From Myxococcus fulvus (GTDB lineage: Bacteria > Myxococcota > Myxococcia > Myxococcales > Myxococcaceae): a stretch of 64,000 nucleotides of DNA. The DNA is taken from assembly GCF_900111765.1 (NCBI RefSeq), contig NZ_FOIB01000013.1, positions 1 through 64,000 of the forward strand. The letters run 5' to 3'. Numbering within the stretch: the stretch's first letter is position 1; every line of letters starts with the position of its first letter. Under the pieces are notes generated by a model that was given only the letters and a program-made list of their open reading frames with translations, made no database searches and was not told the DNA's origin. Both the position numbers and the translations under genes were made by a program. Shown here piece by piece: positions 23,419-32,877 of the stretch.

Positions 23419-26400
23419 ATGCTCGGCGGAATCCTCCACTTCGAGTGGCGCCACCAGACGCGCCAGGCCGTCTTCCACGCGGCGGCGGTCGTCTTCGTCG
23501 CGCTCGCGTTCCTCTTCGTCTCCACCGGCTACGGCGGTGACAACCTCTACGTCAACTCGCCGCACAGCGTGGCGCAGTCCCTGGGGTTGTTGTCGCTGAC
23601 GTCGCTCTTCGTGCTGGGCATCTTCTGCGCGAACACCGTGCAGCGCGACGCCGAGCACGGCATGACGGAGCTCATCTACACCACGTCCGTGCGCAAGCGG
23701 GACTACCTCCTGGGCCGGTTCCTGGGCGCGACGCTGGCGACGCTCGCGGTGTTCGGCGTGGCGACGCTCGCGCTGATGGTGGCGCCCTTCCTGGTGACGC
23801 TCGCGCCCGAGCGGGTGGGGCCTTTGGGCGTGGGCCGCTACCTGTGGCCGCTCGCCGTGCTGGTGCTGCCCAACATCGTCTTCGCCGCGTCGCTGCTGTT
23901 CGCCGTCTCCGCGCTGTCGCGCAGCACGCTGGCGACGTACGTGGGCGGCATCCTCGTCTACGCGGTGTACGTGGTGGGCTCCATGTGGGCGGACTCGCCG
24001 CTGATGGCGGGGACGTCGCCCCAGACGCCGGAGGCCCTGGCGCGCGCCGCGTTGTTGGACCCGTTCGGCCTGTCCGCCTTCTTCGAGCAGACGCGCTACT
24101 GGACGGAGGCCGAGCGCAACACCCGCCTCTTCGCGCTGGAAGGCCACCTGCTGTGGAACCGGCTCTTGTGGCTGGGCGTCTCGGCGTGCGTGCTGGGCGG
24201 GGTGCACGCGCGCTTCTCGTTCCGGAAGTCCGCGGTGAAGCGCCGGCCCGACGCGAGCGCGGATGAGGTCTCCGGTGGGACGCCGTCCGTGTACCGGCCC
24301 ATCGAGGTGGACACGGCGCCCCGGTGGGCGGCGCTCGTCTCCGCGACGCGGCTGGAGCTCTTGCACGTGCTCGGGAGCTGGCCGTTCCTGGCGCTGCTGG
24401 TGCTGTGGCTCTTCATCGTCGGCATGGAGGTCGTGACGGGCGCGGGCCGGGGGGAGTACGGCACCCTTCGCATCCCCACCACGGGCCGGGTGGTGGAGCA
24501 CCTCTGGACGCCCCTGTCGCAGCTGGGCACGCTGGTGCTCATCTATTTCGGCGCGGAGCTGGCGTGGCGCGAGCGCATGGCGCGCTTCGACGCGCTGCTC
24601 GACGCGACGCCCGTGTCGAGCGCGGTGTTCGTCGTCTCCAAGCTGCTGGCGCTCGCGGCGCTGGTGGGCGTGCTGACCGGCGCGCCCATCCTGCTGGGCA
24701 TGGGCTATCAGCTCTCGCGGGGCGTGACGGCGCTGGAGCCGGGGCTGTACCTGTCCTCGTTCTACTTCGCGGGGCTGCCGCTGGTGCTCTTCGCGGTGGC
24801 GGTGCTGTTCCTCCAGGCGGTGAGCCCGCATCGGTACGTCGGCATGGTGCTGAGCCTGGCCCTGGCCATCGTCTCGAGCCAGGGCGCGGGCTGGGGCCTG
24901 GAGCATCCGCTGACGCGCTTCGCGGCGGCGCCCGGCGTGGTGCACACGGACCTCAACGGGCTGGGGCCCATGGCGGGCTCGTTCACCGCCTTCATGGTGT
25001 ACTGGAGCGCCTTCGCCATGGTGCTGGCGCTCGTCACCTGGGGCCTGTGGCGGCGCGGCCTGGGCTTCTCCCTGCTCGCGCGCCTGCGCGGCCTGCCGGC
25101 GCGGTGGGGCAGGGGCGGGGGGCTCGCGGCGGGCGTCGCGGGGGCCGTGCTGGTGCTGATGGCCAGCGTCATCCTGCGAGACACGGTGCTGTTGGGGACG
25201 TACGAGTCGCGCGAGGCCTCACGCGACTGGAAGGAGGCGTACGAGCGCACGTACAAGGTGCACGAGGCGCTCCCGGTGCCGAGCATCACCGCGCTGACGG
25301 CGAAGGTGGACCTCTTCCCCCGGGAGGCGCGCTACCGCGTCACGGGGAGCTACCGGCTGGAGAACCGCACCCGGGAGCCCATCGACACGCTGTGGGTCGC
25401 GGTGCCCCGGTCCGCGCGGCCCGTGTCGCTGGCGCTGCGCGGCGCGGAGCAGGTGTCCCACGACGAGCGCTTCGGCATGGTCCGCTTCGCGCTGTCCCCC
25501 GCGCTTGCGCCGGGCGATGTGTCCGAGCTGTCGTTCGACGTCACCCGCGAGGAGCGGGGCGTGAGGGCGACGGACTTCGAGCTGGCGCTGGTGGAGAACG
25601 GCACCTTCCTGCGCAACACGGAGGTGTTCCCCTCGCTGGGCTACCGCCGCACGTATGAGCTGGGCAACGCCGCCGAGCGGCGCGCGCGGGGCCTGCCGGA
25701 GCAACCGAGGCTGCCGAGGCTGGACGAGCGCGGCGCCGTGCCCGCGCCGGTGGAGCAGGGCTGGCACACGCTGGACCTCACCGTGTCCACGGAAGGGGAC
25801 CAGACGGCGGTCGCGCCGGGCGCGCTGCGGCGCGAGTGGACCGAGGCGGGGCGGCGCTCCTTCCACTTCGTGGAGGCCCGGCCGATGACGCCGATGTTCG
25901 CCATCGTCTCCGCGCGCTACGCGGTGGAGCGGACGCGGCACCAGGGCGTGGACGTGGAGGTGTATTACCACCCGTCGCATCCCTACAACGTGAAGGCCAT
26001 CCAGGCGGCGATGACCCGCTCGCTGGACGACTTCGGCGCGCGCTTCCAGCGCTACCCGGACGCGCAGCTGCGCGTGGTGGAGATTCCGTCGTACTGGGAC
26101 TTCGGCGCGCTGGCGATGCGGCAGGTCATCTACTTCGTGGAGGACCGGGGCTTCCTCACGGACATGGGGCGAGCGGACGACGCGGTGGACCTGGTGACGC
26201 GGCGCACGGCGCACGAGGTCGCCCACCAGTGGTGGGGTCACCTGCTGGACCCGGCGCCCGTCGAGGGCGCGACGATGCTGGTGGAGTCCCTGACGAAGTA
26301 CGCCGAGCAGCGGGTGCTGGCGGGACTGCACGGTGAGCGCTCGCTGTTGCCGGTGCTCGCGTTCGACAGGGACCGCTATCTCTCCGGACGCGCAGAGGAG

Positions 26401-27012
26401 GCGGAGGCCGAGCCGCCGCTCTACAAGGGCGCGGGCCAGTCCTATCTCTACTACGGCAAGGGCGCGCTGGTGATGAACGCGCTGCGCGACCTGCTGGGCG
26501 AGGCGAAGCTGGACGCGGCGCTGCGCCACCTGCTGGCCTCGCAGACGCGGGAGAACACGCTGACGACGTTGGACCTGCTGGCCGCGCTGTACGCCCAGGC
26601 GTCCGCCGAGCAGCGCGTCCTCGTCGACCAGTGGATGAAGGAGGTCGTGCTCTACGACCTGAAGGTGGAGTCGGCCTTCGTGGAGGCGCTGGAGGACGGG
26701 CGCTTCCGGGTGACGGCGCGCGTGGCCACGGCCAAGCACGCGCGGCGCGGGAGCGAGGACGTGCCGCTGCCCATGGACGAGGTGCTCGAGCTCGCCGTCT
26801 ACCGTGGCTCGCCGCGTGACGGCGCCGTGGAGGACGTCCCGCTGCGCGTGGAGCGCCACCGCTTCCAGGGCCCGTCCACGCAAGTGACCTTCATCGTGGA
26901 GGAGCGCCCCGCGTACGTGGGCGTGGACCCGGGCTTCCTGCGCATCGAACGGGAGCGCGGGGACAACTTCCGGAAGCTGACGCCCCAGGTCCAGGCGTCA
27001 GCTTCTCGTTAG
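23419..27012 (+). CDS. ABC-2 permease fused to M1 family aminopeptidase-like domain
   Basis: 1197 residues from ATG 23419 (a GTG 12 nt earlier is possible). The N-terminal half contains two sets of about six membrane segments each, separated by a cytoplasmic stretch with NTVQRDAEHGMTELIYTT, the ABC-2 pattern. The C-terminal 600 residues are a periplasmic M1 domain: zinc site HEVAHQWWGH near residue 932, followed by Glu in LVESLTKYAEQ near 956. The Glu sits one residue further from the HExxH than in classical M1 enzymes, as in other permease-peptidase fusions that I recall. A GAMEN-like motif is replaced by GALAMRQVIY. It pairs with the ATPase just upstream. The transported substrate is unknown. 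Confidence 0.9.
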   Translation: MLGGILHFEWRHQTRQAVFHAAAVVFVALAFLFVSTGYGGDNLYVNSPHSVAQSLGLLSLTSLFVLGIFCANTVQRDAEHGMTELIYTTSVRKRDYLLGRFLGATLATLAVFGVATLALMVAPFLVTLAPERVGPLGVGRYLWPLAVLVLPNIVFAASLLFAVSALSRSTLATYVGGILVYAVYVVGSMWADSPLMAGTSPQTPEALARAALLDPFGLSAFFEQTRYWTEAERNTRLFALEGHLLWNRLLWLGVSACVLGGVHARFSFRKSAVKRRPDASADEVSGGTPSVYRPIEVDTAPRWAALVSATRLELLHVLGSWPFLALLVLWLFIVGMEVVTGAGRGEYGTLRIPTTGRVVEHLWTPLSQLGTLVLIYFGAELAWRERMARFDALLDATPVSSAVFVVSKLLALAALVGVLTGAPILLGMGYQLSRGVTALEPGLYLSSFYFAGLPLVLFAVAVLFLQAVSPHRYVGMVLSLALAIVSSQGAGWGLEHPLTRFAAAPGVVHTDLNGLGPMAGSFTAFMVYWSAFAMVLALVTWGLWRRGLGFSLLARLRGLPARWGRGGGLAAGVAGAVLVLMASVILRDTVLLGTYESREASRDWKEAYERTYKVHEALPVPSITALTAKVDLFPREARYRVTGSYRLENRTREPIDTLWVAVPRSARPVSLALRGAEQVSHDERFGMVRFALSPALAPGDVSELSFDVTREERGVRATDFELALVENGTFLRNTEVFPSLGYRRTYELGNAAERRARGLPEQPRLPRLDERGAVPAPVEQGWHTLDLTVSTEGDQTAVAPGALRREWTEAGRRSFHFVEARPMTPMFAIVSARYAVERTRHQGVDVEVYYHPSHPYNVKAIQAAMTRSLDDFGARFQRYPDAQLRVVEIPSYWDFGALAMRQVIYFVEDRGFLTDMGRADDAVDLVTRRTAHEVAHQWWGHLLDPAPVEGATMLVESLTKYAEQRVLAGLHGERSLLPVLAFDRDRYLSGRAEEAEAEPPLYKGAGQSYLYYGKGALVMNALRDLLGEAKLDAALRHLLASQTRENTLTTLDLLAALYAQASAEQRVLVDQWMKEVVLYDLKVESAFVEALEDGRFRVTARVATAKHARRGSEDVPLPMDEVLELAVYRGSPRDGAVEDVPLRVERHRFQGPSTQVTFIVEERPAYVGVDPGFLRIERERGDNFRKLTPQVQASASR

Positions 27013-27024
27013 CGCGCCTCTTCC

Positions 27025-27056
27025 GGCGGCCCAGGGCGAGTGTTGCCCGGGCCGCC
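27025..27056. terminator. Bidirectional hairpin between convergent genes
   Basis: GGCGGCCC (27025-27032) and GGGCCGCC (27049-27056) form the outer stem, with GGGC/GCCC extending it. It lies 13 nt after the permease-peptidase stop and 26 nt before the fadD stop. No T tract. Confidence 0.6.
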
Positions 27057-27081
27057 GTGACCAGAGGCCTTGCCGCCTGAA

Positions 27082-28758
27082 TCAGGCGACCTTCTTCTCG
27101 CGCAGCTCGCGACGGAGGATCTTCCCGACGTTCGTCTTCGGCAGCTCCGTGCGGAACTCGATGGACTTGGGCCGCTTGTAGCCGGTGAGCTGCTCGCGGC
27201 AGAAGTCCATGATCTGCGCCTCGGTGAGCGACGGGTCCTTCTTCACGATGAAGAGCTTGACCACCTCGCCCGAGTGCTCGTCGGGGATGCCCACCGCGGC
27301 CACCTCCAACACGCCGGGGTGCATGGCCACCACGCCCTCGACCTCGTTGGGGTACACGTTGAAGCCGGACACCAGGATCATGTCCTTCTTGCGGTCGACG
27401 ATGCGGGTGTGGCCGCGCTCATCCATGATGCCGATGTCGCCCGAGCGGAAGAAGCCGTCCGGGAACATCACCTTCGCCGTCTCGTCCGGGCGGTTCCAGT
27501 AGCCCGCCATCACCTGCGGACCGCGGATGCAGATTTCGCCCGACTCGCCCATCGGGACGTCCTTGCCGTCCTCGTCGCGGATGGCGATCTCCGTGCCCGG
27601 CACGGGCAGGCCGATGGTGCCCGAGTACTCGGTGGCGACGGGCGTGTTGCTCGTGGCGACCGGGGACGTCTCCGACAGGCCGTAGCCCTCGATGAGCGGC
27701 ACGCGCGTGAGCGCGAACCACTTGTCCGCCACCGCCTTCTGCACCGCCATGCCGCCACCGTTGGAGACCATCAGGTGGGAGAAGTCCAGCTTGGCGAACT
27801 CGGGGTGGTTGACCAGCGCGTTGTACAGCGTGTTGACGGCCGGCAGGATGTGGAAGGGCTGCTCCGACAGCGTCTTGATGAACGCCGGGATGTCGCGCGG
27901 GTTGGGGATGAGGATGTTCATCGCGCCCATGCGGATGCCCATCAGCCCGCACACGGTGAGCGCGAAGATGTGATACATCGGCAGCGCGCAGACGATGTTC
28001 ACCTGGTCGATGTTGCGACCCTGCTGCGCCGGCTTCAGCCACGCCTCCACCTGCAGCAGGTTGGCGATGACGTTGCGGTGCAGCAGCATGGCGCCCTTCG
28101 ACACGCCCGTCGTTCCGCCCGTGTACTGGAGGAAGGCGATGTCGTCGCGCGTCGTGGTGGCCGGCGTCAGCGTGCGCGAGCCACCCTCCGACAGCACCTG
28201 CTTGAAGCTGACCGCGCGCGGCAGCTCGTACGCGGGCACCATCTTCTTGACCTTGCGCACCACGAAGTTGACCAGCGTGCCCTTCAGGCCGCCGAGCAAA
28301 TCTCCCATCGTGGCGACGACGACGTGGCGCACCGGCGTCCTGTCCAGCACCTGCTGCAGCGTGGTGGCGAAGTTCTCCAGGATGAAGATGGCCTGGGCTC
28401 CGCTGTCCTTGAGCTGGTACTCCAGCTCGCGCGGCGTGTAGAGCGGGTTGACGTTCACCACGATGTAGCCCGCGCGCAGGATGGCGGCGATACACACCGG
28501 ATACTGCAACACGTTGGGCATCATGATGGCGATGGTCGCCCCACGCTCCAGCCCACGCGACTGCAGCCACGCGCCGACCCGGCGCGACAGCGCGTCCAGC
28601 TCGCGGTAGGTGATGACCTTGCCCATGCATTTGAAGGCCGGCCGGTCCGCGTACTTCGTGAAGGCCTCCTCCAGCAGGTGCGTCAGCGTCGGGTACTGAC
28701 GGTCATCGATTTCCGCCGGAACTCCAGGCGGATAGTGCTTCAACCAGGGCTTCTCCAT
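27082..28758 (-). CDS. fadD: Long-chain fatty acid-CoA ligase
   Basis: 558 residues, close to E. coli FadD (561). The ATP/AMP motif is LQYTGGTTGVSKGAMLLHRN, the A5-like motif is GYGLSETSPV and the A7-like motif is YWNRPDETAKVMFPDGFFRSGD; DRKKDMILVSGFNVYPNEVE is the fatty-acyl-CoA signature. The SD is GGAGG 7 nt upstream of ATG. It activates fatty acids for degradation or for lipid use. A G-rich tract lies 27-50 nt upstream of its start. Confidence 0.96.
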   Translation of the reverse strand: MEKPWLKHYPPGVPAEIDDRQYPTLTHLLEEAFTKYADRPAFKCMGKVITYRELDALSRRVGAWLQSRGLERGATIAIMMPNVLQYPVCIAAILRAGYIVVNVNPLYTPRELEYQLKDSGAQAIFILENFATTLQQVLDRTPVRHVVVATMGDLLGGLKGTLVNFVVRKVKKMVPAYELPRAVSFKQVLSEGGSRTLTPATTTRDDIAFLQYTGGTTGVSKGAMLLHRNVIANLLQVEAWLKPAQQGRNIDQVNIVCALPMYHIFALTVCGLMGIRMGAMNILIPNPRDIPAFIKTLSEQPFHILPAVNTLYNALVNHPEFAKLDFSHLMVSNGGGMAVQKAVADKWFALTRVPLIEGYGLSETSPVATSNTPVATEYSGTIGLPVPGTEIAIRDEDGKDVPMGESGEICIRGPQVMAGYWNRPDETAKVMFPDGFFRSGDIGIMDERGHTRIVDRKKDMILVSGFNVYPNEVEGVVAMHPGVLEVAAVGIPDEHSGEVVKLFIVKKDPSLTEAQIMDFCREQLTGYKRPKSIEFRTELPKTNVGKILRRELREKKVA

Positions 28759-28784
28759 CGGCTCGCCTCCAAGGCGCGTGTCGT

Positions 28785-28808
28785 GGGTGGGTTGGGTTGG
28801 GTTGGGGG
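28785..28808 (+). promoter_or_regulatory. G-quadruplex-forming motif upstream of fadD
   Basis: Five runs of three or more G (85-87, 89-91, 94-96, 99-801, 804-808 in this stretch) are separated by 1-2 nt of T, giving a canonical intramolecular G-quadruplex pattern on the plus strand. That is the template strand for fadD, 27-50 nt upstream of its ATG, so a quadruplex would form during transcription or initiation. The matching mRNA region would be C-rich. Confidence 0.6.
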
Positions 28809-28912
28809 ACGCGGATGGTATCCCGATTGCGCTCCTGTTCGACCCTTCACGTCACCGATGTTCGTTGTCTGCCTTTGATGCGGTGCGGCATGACACGCGG
28901 CGCGCGGGGAAT

Positions 28913-29557
28913 TCAGGGCTCGAAGGCGCGCAGCACCTCGGCGTGGACGATTCGGTCCAACCGGAAGGGGCGTCGCTCGCCGCTCTGGACGTCCTGGGTA
29001 TCCAGGCGTGTCTCGTGTCGGTCCATCACGACGGAGAGGATGCGCACCTCGCGCGTGGTCTCCAGGTAGTTGCCGTCCACGTACGTCAGGCGCAGCGGCT
29101 GCTGCTCGAACCAGGCGCGCTCGATGGCCGCTCGGACGGCGGGCTTGCTCGGCAGCGACGGCACGCCCAGGAAGCTCAGCTCCTTGAGCCGGTCGAGCAG
29201 CTCGCGCTGCGCGGAGGTGGAGAGCGCGGCGCGCACCTTGTCCAACGCCGACTCGAGCGTGCCCGCGAAGGGCATCAGCCGCATGTCGATGGCGAAGCGC
29301 CCCAGCGCCACCAGCAGCGCCGCCTCGCGCGCGGTGAAGTTCACCGGCGGCAAACTGTAGCTGCGGTCCAACGCGTAGCCGCCGCCCCGTCCCCGCTCCG
29401 CCGCCACCGGCATTGACGCGGCGCGCAACGTGTCGAGGTCGCGGTAGATGGTGCGGATGGTGACGCCGAAGCGCTCGGCGAGCGTCTCGGCGGTGACGCC
29501 GGTGCGGCGGCCCCGGAGGTACTCGGCGAGTGCGAAGAGTCGCTCGGTGCGTTGCAT
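28913..29557 (-). CDS. YafY-type transcriptional regulator (HTH-11 plus WYL-like domain)
   Basis: 214 residues from ATG 29557. The N-terminal helix-turn-helix (MQRTERLFALAEYLRGRR, TAETLAERFGVTIRTIYRDL) is of the HTH-11/DeoR type. The C-terminal domain has LSTSAQRELLDRLKELSF and PLRLTYVDGN, then SGERRPFRLDRI, as in WYL proteins. The usual Trp-Tyr-Leu triad is not seen; the equivalent stretch reads METRLDTQ-like, so the ligand pocket may be altered. WYL regulators respond to nucleic acids or DNA damage. It diverges from a B-family DNA polymerase over 53 nt, and probably controls it. Confidence 0.9.
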   Translation of the reverse strand: MQRTERLFALAEYLRGRRTGVTAETLAERFGVTIRTIYRDLDTLRAASMPVAAERGRGGGYALDRSYSLPPVNFTAREAALLVALGRFAIDMRLMPFAGTLESALDKVRAALSTSAQRELLDRLKELSFLGVPSLPSKPAVRAAIERAWFEQQPLRLTYVDGNYLETTREVRILSVVMDRHETRLDTQDVQSGERRPFRLDRIVHAEVLRAFEP

Positions 29558-29610
29558 GGCGCGGGTTACCTGACATACCGCTGACACCCGTGAGCGGCAA
29601 GCTGTGGGGC

Positions 29611-32052
29611 ATGATGGCGGGCATGGTGGAGGACGAATGGCTGTGGGGTTGGGACGCGACGCCGGGCATCGTCTCGGTGTGGGCGGAGCCCGACGGCCGC
29701 GCCTTCGTGTGGCGCAGGCTCCCGGAGTCGGGCGAACTCTTGCGCGAGGACGTGCGCTTCCGGCCGTGGTTGGTGCTGTCGAACCTGGAGGACCTGGAGC
29801 ACCTGGGGCCCCGGCTGCGGCCGGAGCGTGAGGGGCCCGCGCCGCGTCGGGTGACGTACCAGGAACTGTCGGGGCCGGGGGCGCTGCGCTTCCTGATTCG
29901 CGCGGAGGACGGGCGCGCGCTCGCGTCGGACGTGCTGCAGGGCGCGTCGCGGCGGCTGGGGCGGCCGTTCGCGAACCTGCGGGACTTGAGCGCGGAGACG
30001 GTGCTGTCGCTGCCGCCGGAGGAGCAGTACCTCACGGCGTCCGGACGGACGTACTTCCGGGGGCTCTCCTTCGAGGCGCTGCATCGGCTCCAGTTCGACT
30101 TGGAGACGACGGGGTTGGACCCGGGCAAGGACCGCATCTTCCTCATCGCGATGCGGGGGCCTCGCGGGGACACGGACGTGCTGGAGGCGCACGGGGACGG
30201 TGACGCGGCGGAGGCGGACCTGTTGCGCCGGTTCGTCGAGCGGGTGCGCCAGTGGGACCCGGACGTCATCGAGAACCACAACCTGCACGGGTTCGACCTG
30301 CCCTTCGTCGCGCGGCGCGCGCGGCGGTTGGATGTGCCGCTGGCGTTGGGGCGGGCGGGCTCACCGGGCCTGCGACACCGTCCGTCCGCGAGGGGCTCGG
30401 CGTTGGGGCGAGGAGCGGAGCGCAACGCGGACTCGATGCGGCGCGCGCGCTACACGGTGCCGGGGCGCGAGTTCATCGACACGTTGGACGCGGTGCTGCG
30501 GCACGACTTCTCCGCGAGGGACCTGCCGGGGCATGGGCTCAAGGTGGTGGCGCGGCACTTCGGCATCGCGGGCCCGGCGCGTGAATACATCCCCGGGGCG
30601 CGGGTGCACGAGGTCTTCAGGACGGACCCGGAGCGGGTGCGGCGCTACGCGCGCGACGACGTGGCGGAGGCGGAGGGCGTGGCGCGGCTGTTGGGTGGGG
30701 CGGCGTTCGCATTGGCGCGCATGGCGCCGCGTCGCTACGAGCGCCTGGCGGACGCGGGGCCGGCCACGGGGGTGTTGGACCCGTTGCTGGTGCGGGCGTA
30801 CCTGCGCTCGGGGGCGGCGATTCCGGCGCACGAGGGTGGGGATGGCACGGCGCACAGCGGCGCGGCGCTGCACCTGTTCGCCACGGGGGTGGCCCGGCGC
30901 GTGGTGAAGGCGGACGTGGCCAGCCTGTATCCGTCGTTGATGCGCGAGTACCGCATCGGTCCGAAGCGGGACCGGCTGGGGGCATTGTTGTCGATGGTGG
31001 ACCGGCTGGTGGACCAGCGGCTGGCGGCGAAGAAGCGGGCCAAGGCGGCGCCCGCGGGCTCCACGGAGCGGCACGAGAACGACGCGCTGTCGTCGGCGAT
31101 GAAGATCATCGTCAACTCGGCCTATGGGTACATGGGCGCGGTGGGGCTGACGCGCTTCTCGGACGTGCACGCGGCGAACGAGGTGACGCGGCGTGGGCGC
31201 GCGGTGCTGGCGCTCTTGTGTCGGGAGCTCGCGCGGCGGGGCGTGACGTTGTTGGAGGCGGACACGGACGGCGTGTACTTCGCGGTGCCGGAGGACTGGC
31301 GCGAGGAGGACGAGCGGCGGGTGGTGGCGGAGGTCGCCGCGCTGTTGCCTCGCCGTGTGCAGCTGGAGTTCGACGGGCGCTATGCGGCGATGTTGTCGCA
31401 CGAACCGAAGAACTACGCGCTGCAGTCGCATGACGGGACGCTCCACCTCAAGGGCGTGGCCTTCCGCTCCAGCCGCGCGGAGCCGTTCGGCGAGGCGTTC
31501 CTGCGCAAGGCCCTGCGGTGTCTGCTGGCCGGAGACGTGGCGGGGGTGCGGGACGTGTACGTGGACACGGTGATGGCGCTGCGCAGACGGCGGGTGCCGA
31601 CGACGGAGGTGGCGGCGCACGTGCGGCTGACGAAGGACTCGGCGCAGTATGCGGCGGTGCGCGAGCGCAGGCGCGAGCTGGCGTACGAGGCGATGCTCAC
31701 CGCGGGCAGGACGTCGTGGGCGGCCGGTGAGCGCGTGCGCATCTACCGCGCGGTGGGGGGGCGCGCGGGCCTGCTCCCCGAGCCGGCGCAGGACGACGTG
31801 GACGAGGATGTGTCCGCGCAGGGCGACGAGGACCCGCGGGACTACGACGTCGAGTACTACGTGCGGCTCTTGAAGGACACCTTCGCCGCGCGCCTGGAGC
31901 GGGGACTGACGCCGCTGGACTTCTCCACCGTGTTCGACGACCCGGGGCAGCCCTCGCTCTTCACGCCGTCACTCGCGGACTCGCGTCCCATCCTCACGGT
32001 GGTGCAGGCGCCGCCGGAGGACGAGCCGCGACAGGAGTCGCTCGGCGGCTGA
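29611..32052 (+). CDS. B-family DNA polymerase (Pol II-type)
   Basis: 813 residues from ATG 29611. The 3'-5' exonuclease sites are intact: FDLETTG near residue 161, ENHNLHGFDLPF near 222 and YARDDVAEA near 345. The polymerase motifs are A KADVASLYPSLM near 433, B KIIVNSAYGYMG near 500 and C EADTDGVYF near 550. It is about the length of E. coli Pol II (783). The enzyme can proofread and probably serves in repair or translesion synthesis. It diverges from a WYL-type regulator, which suggests damage-responsive control. Confidence 0.95.
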   Translation: MMAGMVEDEWLWGWDATPGIVSVWAEPDGRAFVWRRLPESGELLREDVRFRPWLVLSNLEDLEHLGPRLRPEREGPAPRRVTYQELSGPGALRFLIRAEDGRALASDVLQGASRRLGRPFANLRDLSAETVLSLPPEEQYLTASGRTYFRGLSFEALHRLQFDLETTGLDPGKDRIFLIAMRGPRGDTDVLEAHGDGDAAEADLLRRFVERVRQWDPDVIENHNLHGFDLPFVARRARRLDVPLALGRAGSPGLRHRPSARGSALGRGAERNADSMRRARYTVPGREFIDTLDAVLRHDFSARDLPGHGLKVVARHFGIAGPAREYIPGARVHEVFRTDPERVRRYARDDVAEAEGVARLLGGAAFALARMAPRRYERLADAGPATGVLDPLLVRAYLRSGAAIPAHEGGDGTAHSGAALHLFATGVARRVVKADVASLYPSLMREYRIGPKRDRLGALLSMVDRLVDQRLAAKKRAKAAPAGSTERHENDALSSAMKIIVNSAYGYMGAVGLTRFSDVHAANEVTRRGRAVLALLCRELARRGVTLLEADTDGVYFAVPEDWREEDERRVVAEVAALLPRRVQLEFDGRYAAMLSHEPKNYALQSHDGTLHLKGVAFRSSRAEPFGEAFLRKALRCLLAGDVAGVRDVYVDTVMALRRRRVPTTEVAAHVRLTKDSAQYAAVRERRRELAYEAMLTAGRTSWAAGERVRIYRAVGGRAGLLPEPAQDDVDEDVSAQGDEDPRDYDVEYYVRLLKDTFAARLERGLTPLDFSTVFDDPGQPSLFTPSLADSRPILTVVQAPPEDEPRQESLGG

Positions 32053-32154
32053 CAGCGCGCGGCGGCGTGCTGTTCAGAAGACATCCTCCGTGACGCGGGC
32101 CGCGTTGAATCGACGTGGGCGCTGCGTCAGACCTGGAGCCTCCAGGGGGATGGG

Positions 32155-32814
32155 ATGCGGCCAGCATCGATGCAGATGTCACCCTCGCGCCGGATGTCGC
32201 GCACGCTGCTGACGGCGGGAGACCTCGCGGGCACCTTCGTCTTCGCCGTCGAGGGCGGGCTGACGGCGGCGCGCGCGGGCCTGGACGTGCTCGGCATCCT
32301 GGTGCTCGCCTTCGCCACCGCGCTGGGCGGAGGCATGGTGCGGGACGTGCTGCTCGGCGCGGTGCCGCCGCTGGCCCTCCAGGATTGGCGCTACGCGACG
32401 ACGGCCTTCGGCGGAGGCGCGCTGGTGATGCTGCTGAGCGGCCCCCTGGGACACGTGCCCGTGACGCCGCTGCTCATCCTGGACGCGGCGGGGCTCGCGC
32501 TCTTCACGGTGACGGGCGCGGGCAAGGCCCTCTCCCTGAGGGCCACTGCGCTGGCGGCCATGCTCCTGGGCGCCATCACCGGCGCGGGCGGGGGAACGAT
32601 TCGGGACGTGCTGCTCGCGCGAGTCCCCCTGGTGCTGCGCGCGGATGTCTACGCGTTGGCGGCGCTCCTGGGCGCGGGCGCGTTGCTCCTGGCGCGCAGA
32701 CTGGGCGCCTCCGCCGTGCTCGCAGCGAGCGTGGGCGCGGCCGTGTGCTTCGGGCTGAGGACGCTCGCCGTCCTCTTCCACTGGAAGCTCCCAGGAATCC
32801 TCCCCCAGCCCTGA
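32155..32814 (+). CDS. Trimeric intracellular cation channel (TRIC/UPF0126) family protein
   Basis: 219 residues. About seven membrane segments, with two copies of the conserved Gly/Arg-Asp motif: ALGGGMVRDVLLG near residue 60 and GAGGGTIRDVLL near 145. These duplicated motifs define TRIC proteins, potassium-permeable channels. It stands alone, between the polymerase and a SnoaL-like gene. Confidence 0.93.
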   Translation: MRPASMQMSPSRRMSRTLLTAGDLAGTFVFAVEGGLTAARAGLDVLGILVLAFATALGGGMVRDVLLGAVPPLALQDWRYATTAFGGGALVMLLSGPLGHVPVTPLLILDAAGLALFTVTGAGKALSLRATALAAMLLGAITGAGGGTIRDVLLARVPLVLRADVYALAALLGAGALLLARRLGASAVLAASVGAAVCFGLRTLAVLFHWKLPGILPQP

Positions 32815-32877
32815 GGGGCTTGTTGGCAGTTTCCCGCGTATTCCCATGCTGACGGGCCAGGCCTAGAGTTCCCGTCC

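Noticed and set aside
22390..24945. Open frame of 851 codons on the minus strand
   Set aside because: Antisense to the csp, ATPase and permease genes; composition is Arg/His/Gln-rich and no motif is present.
28785..28808. The TTGGG run as a telomere or chromosome end
   Set aside because: It is a single short internal block with genes on both sides; only a local G-quadruplex reading is supported.
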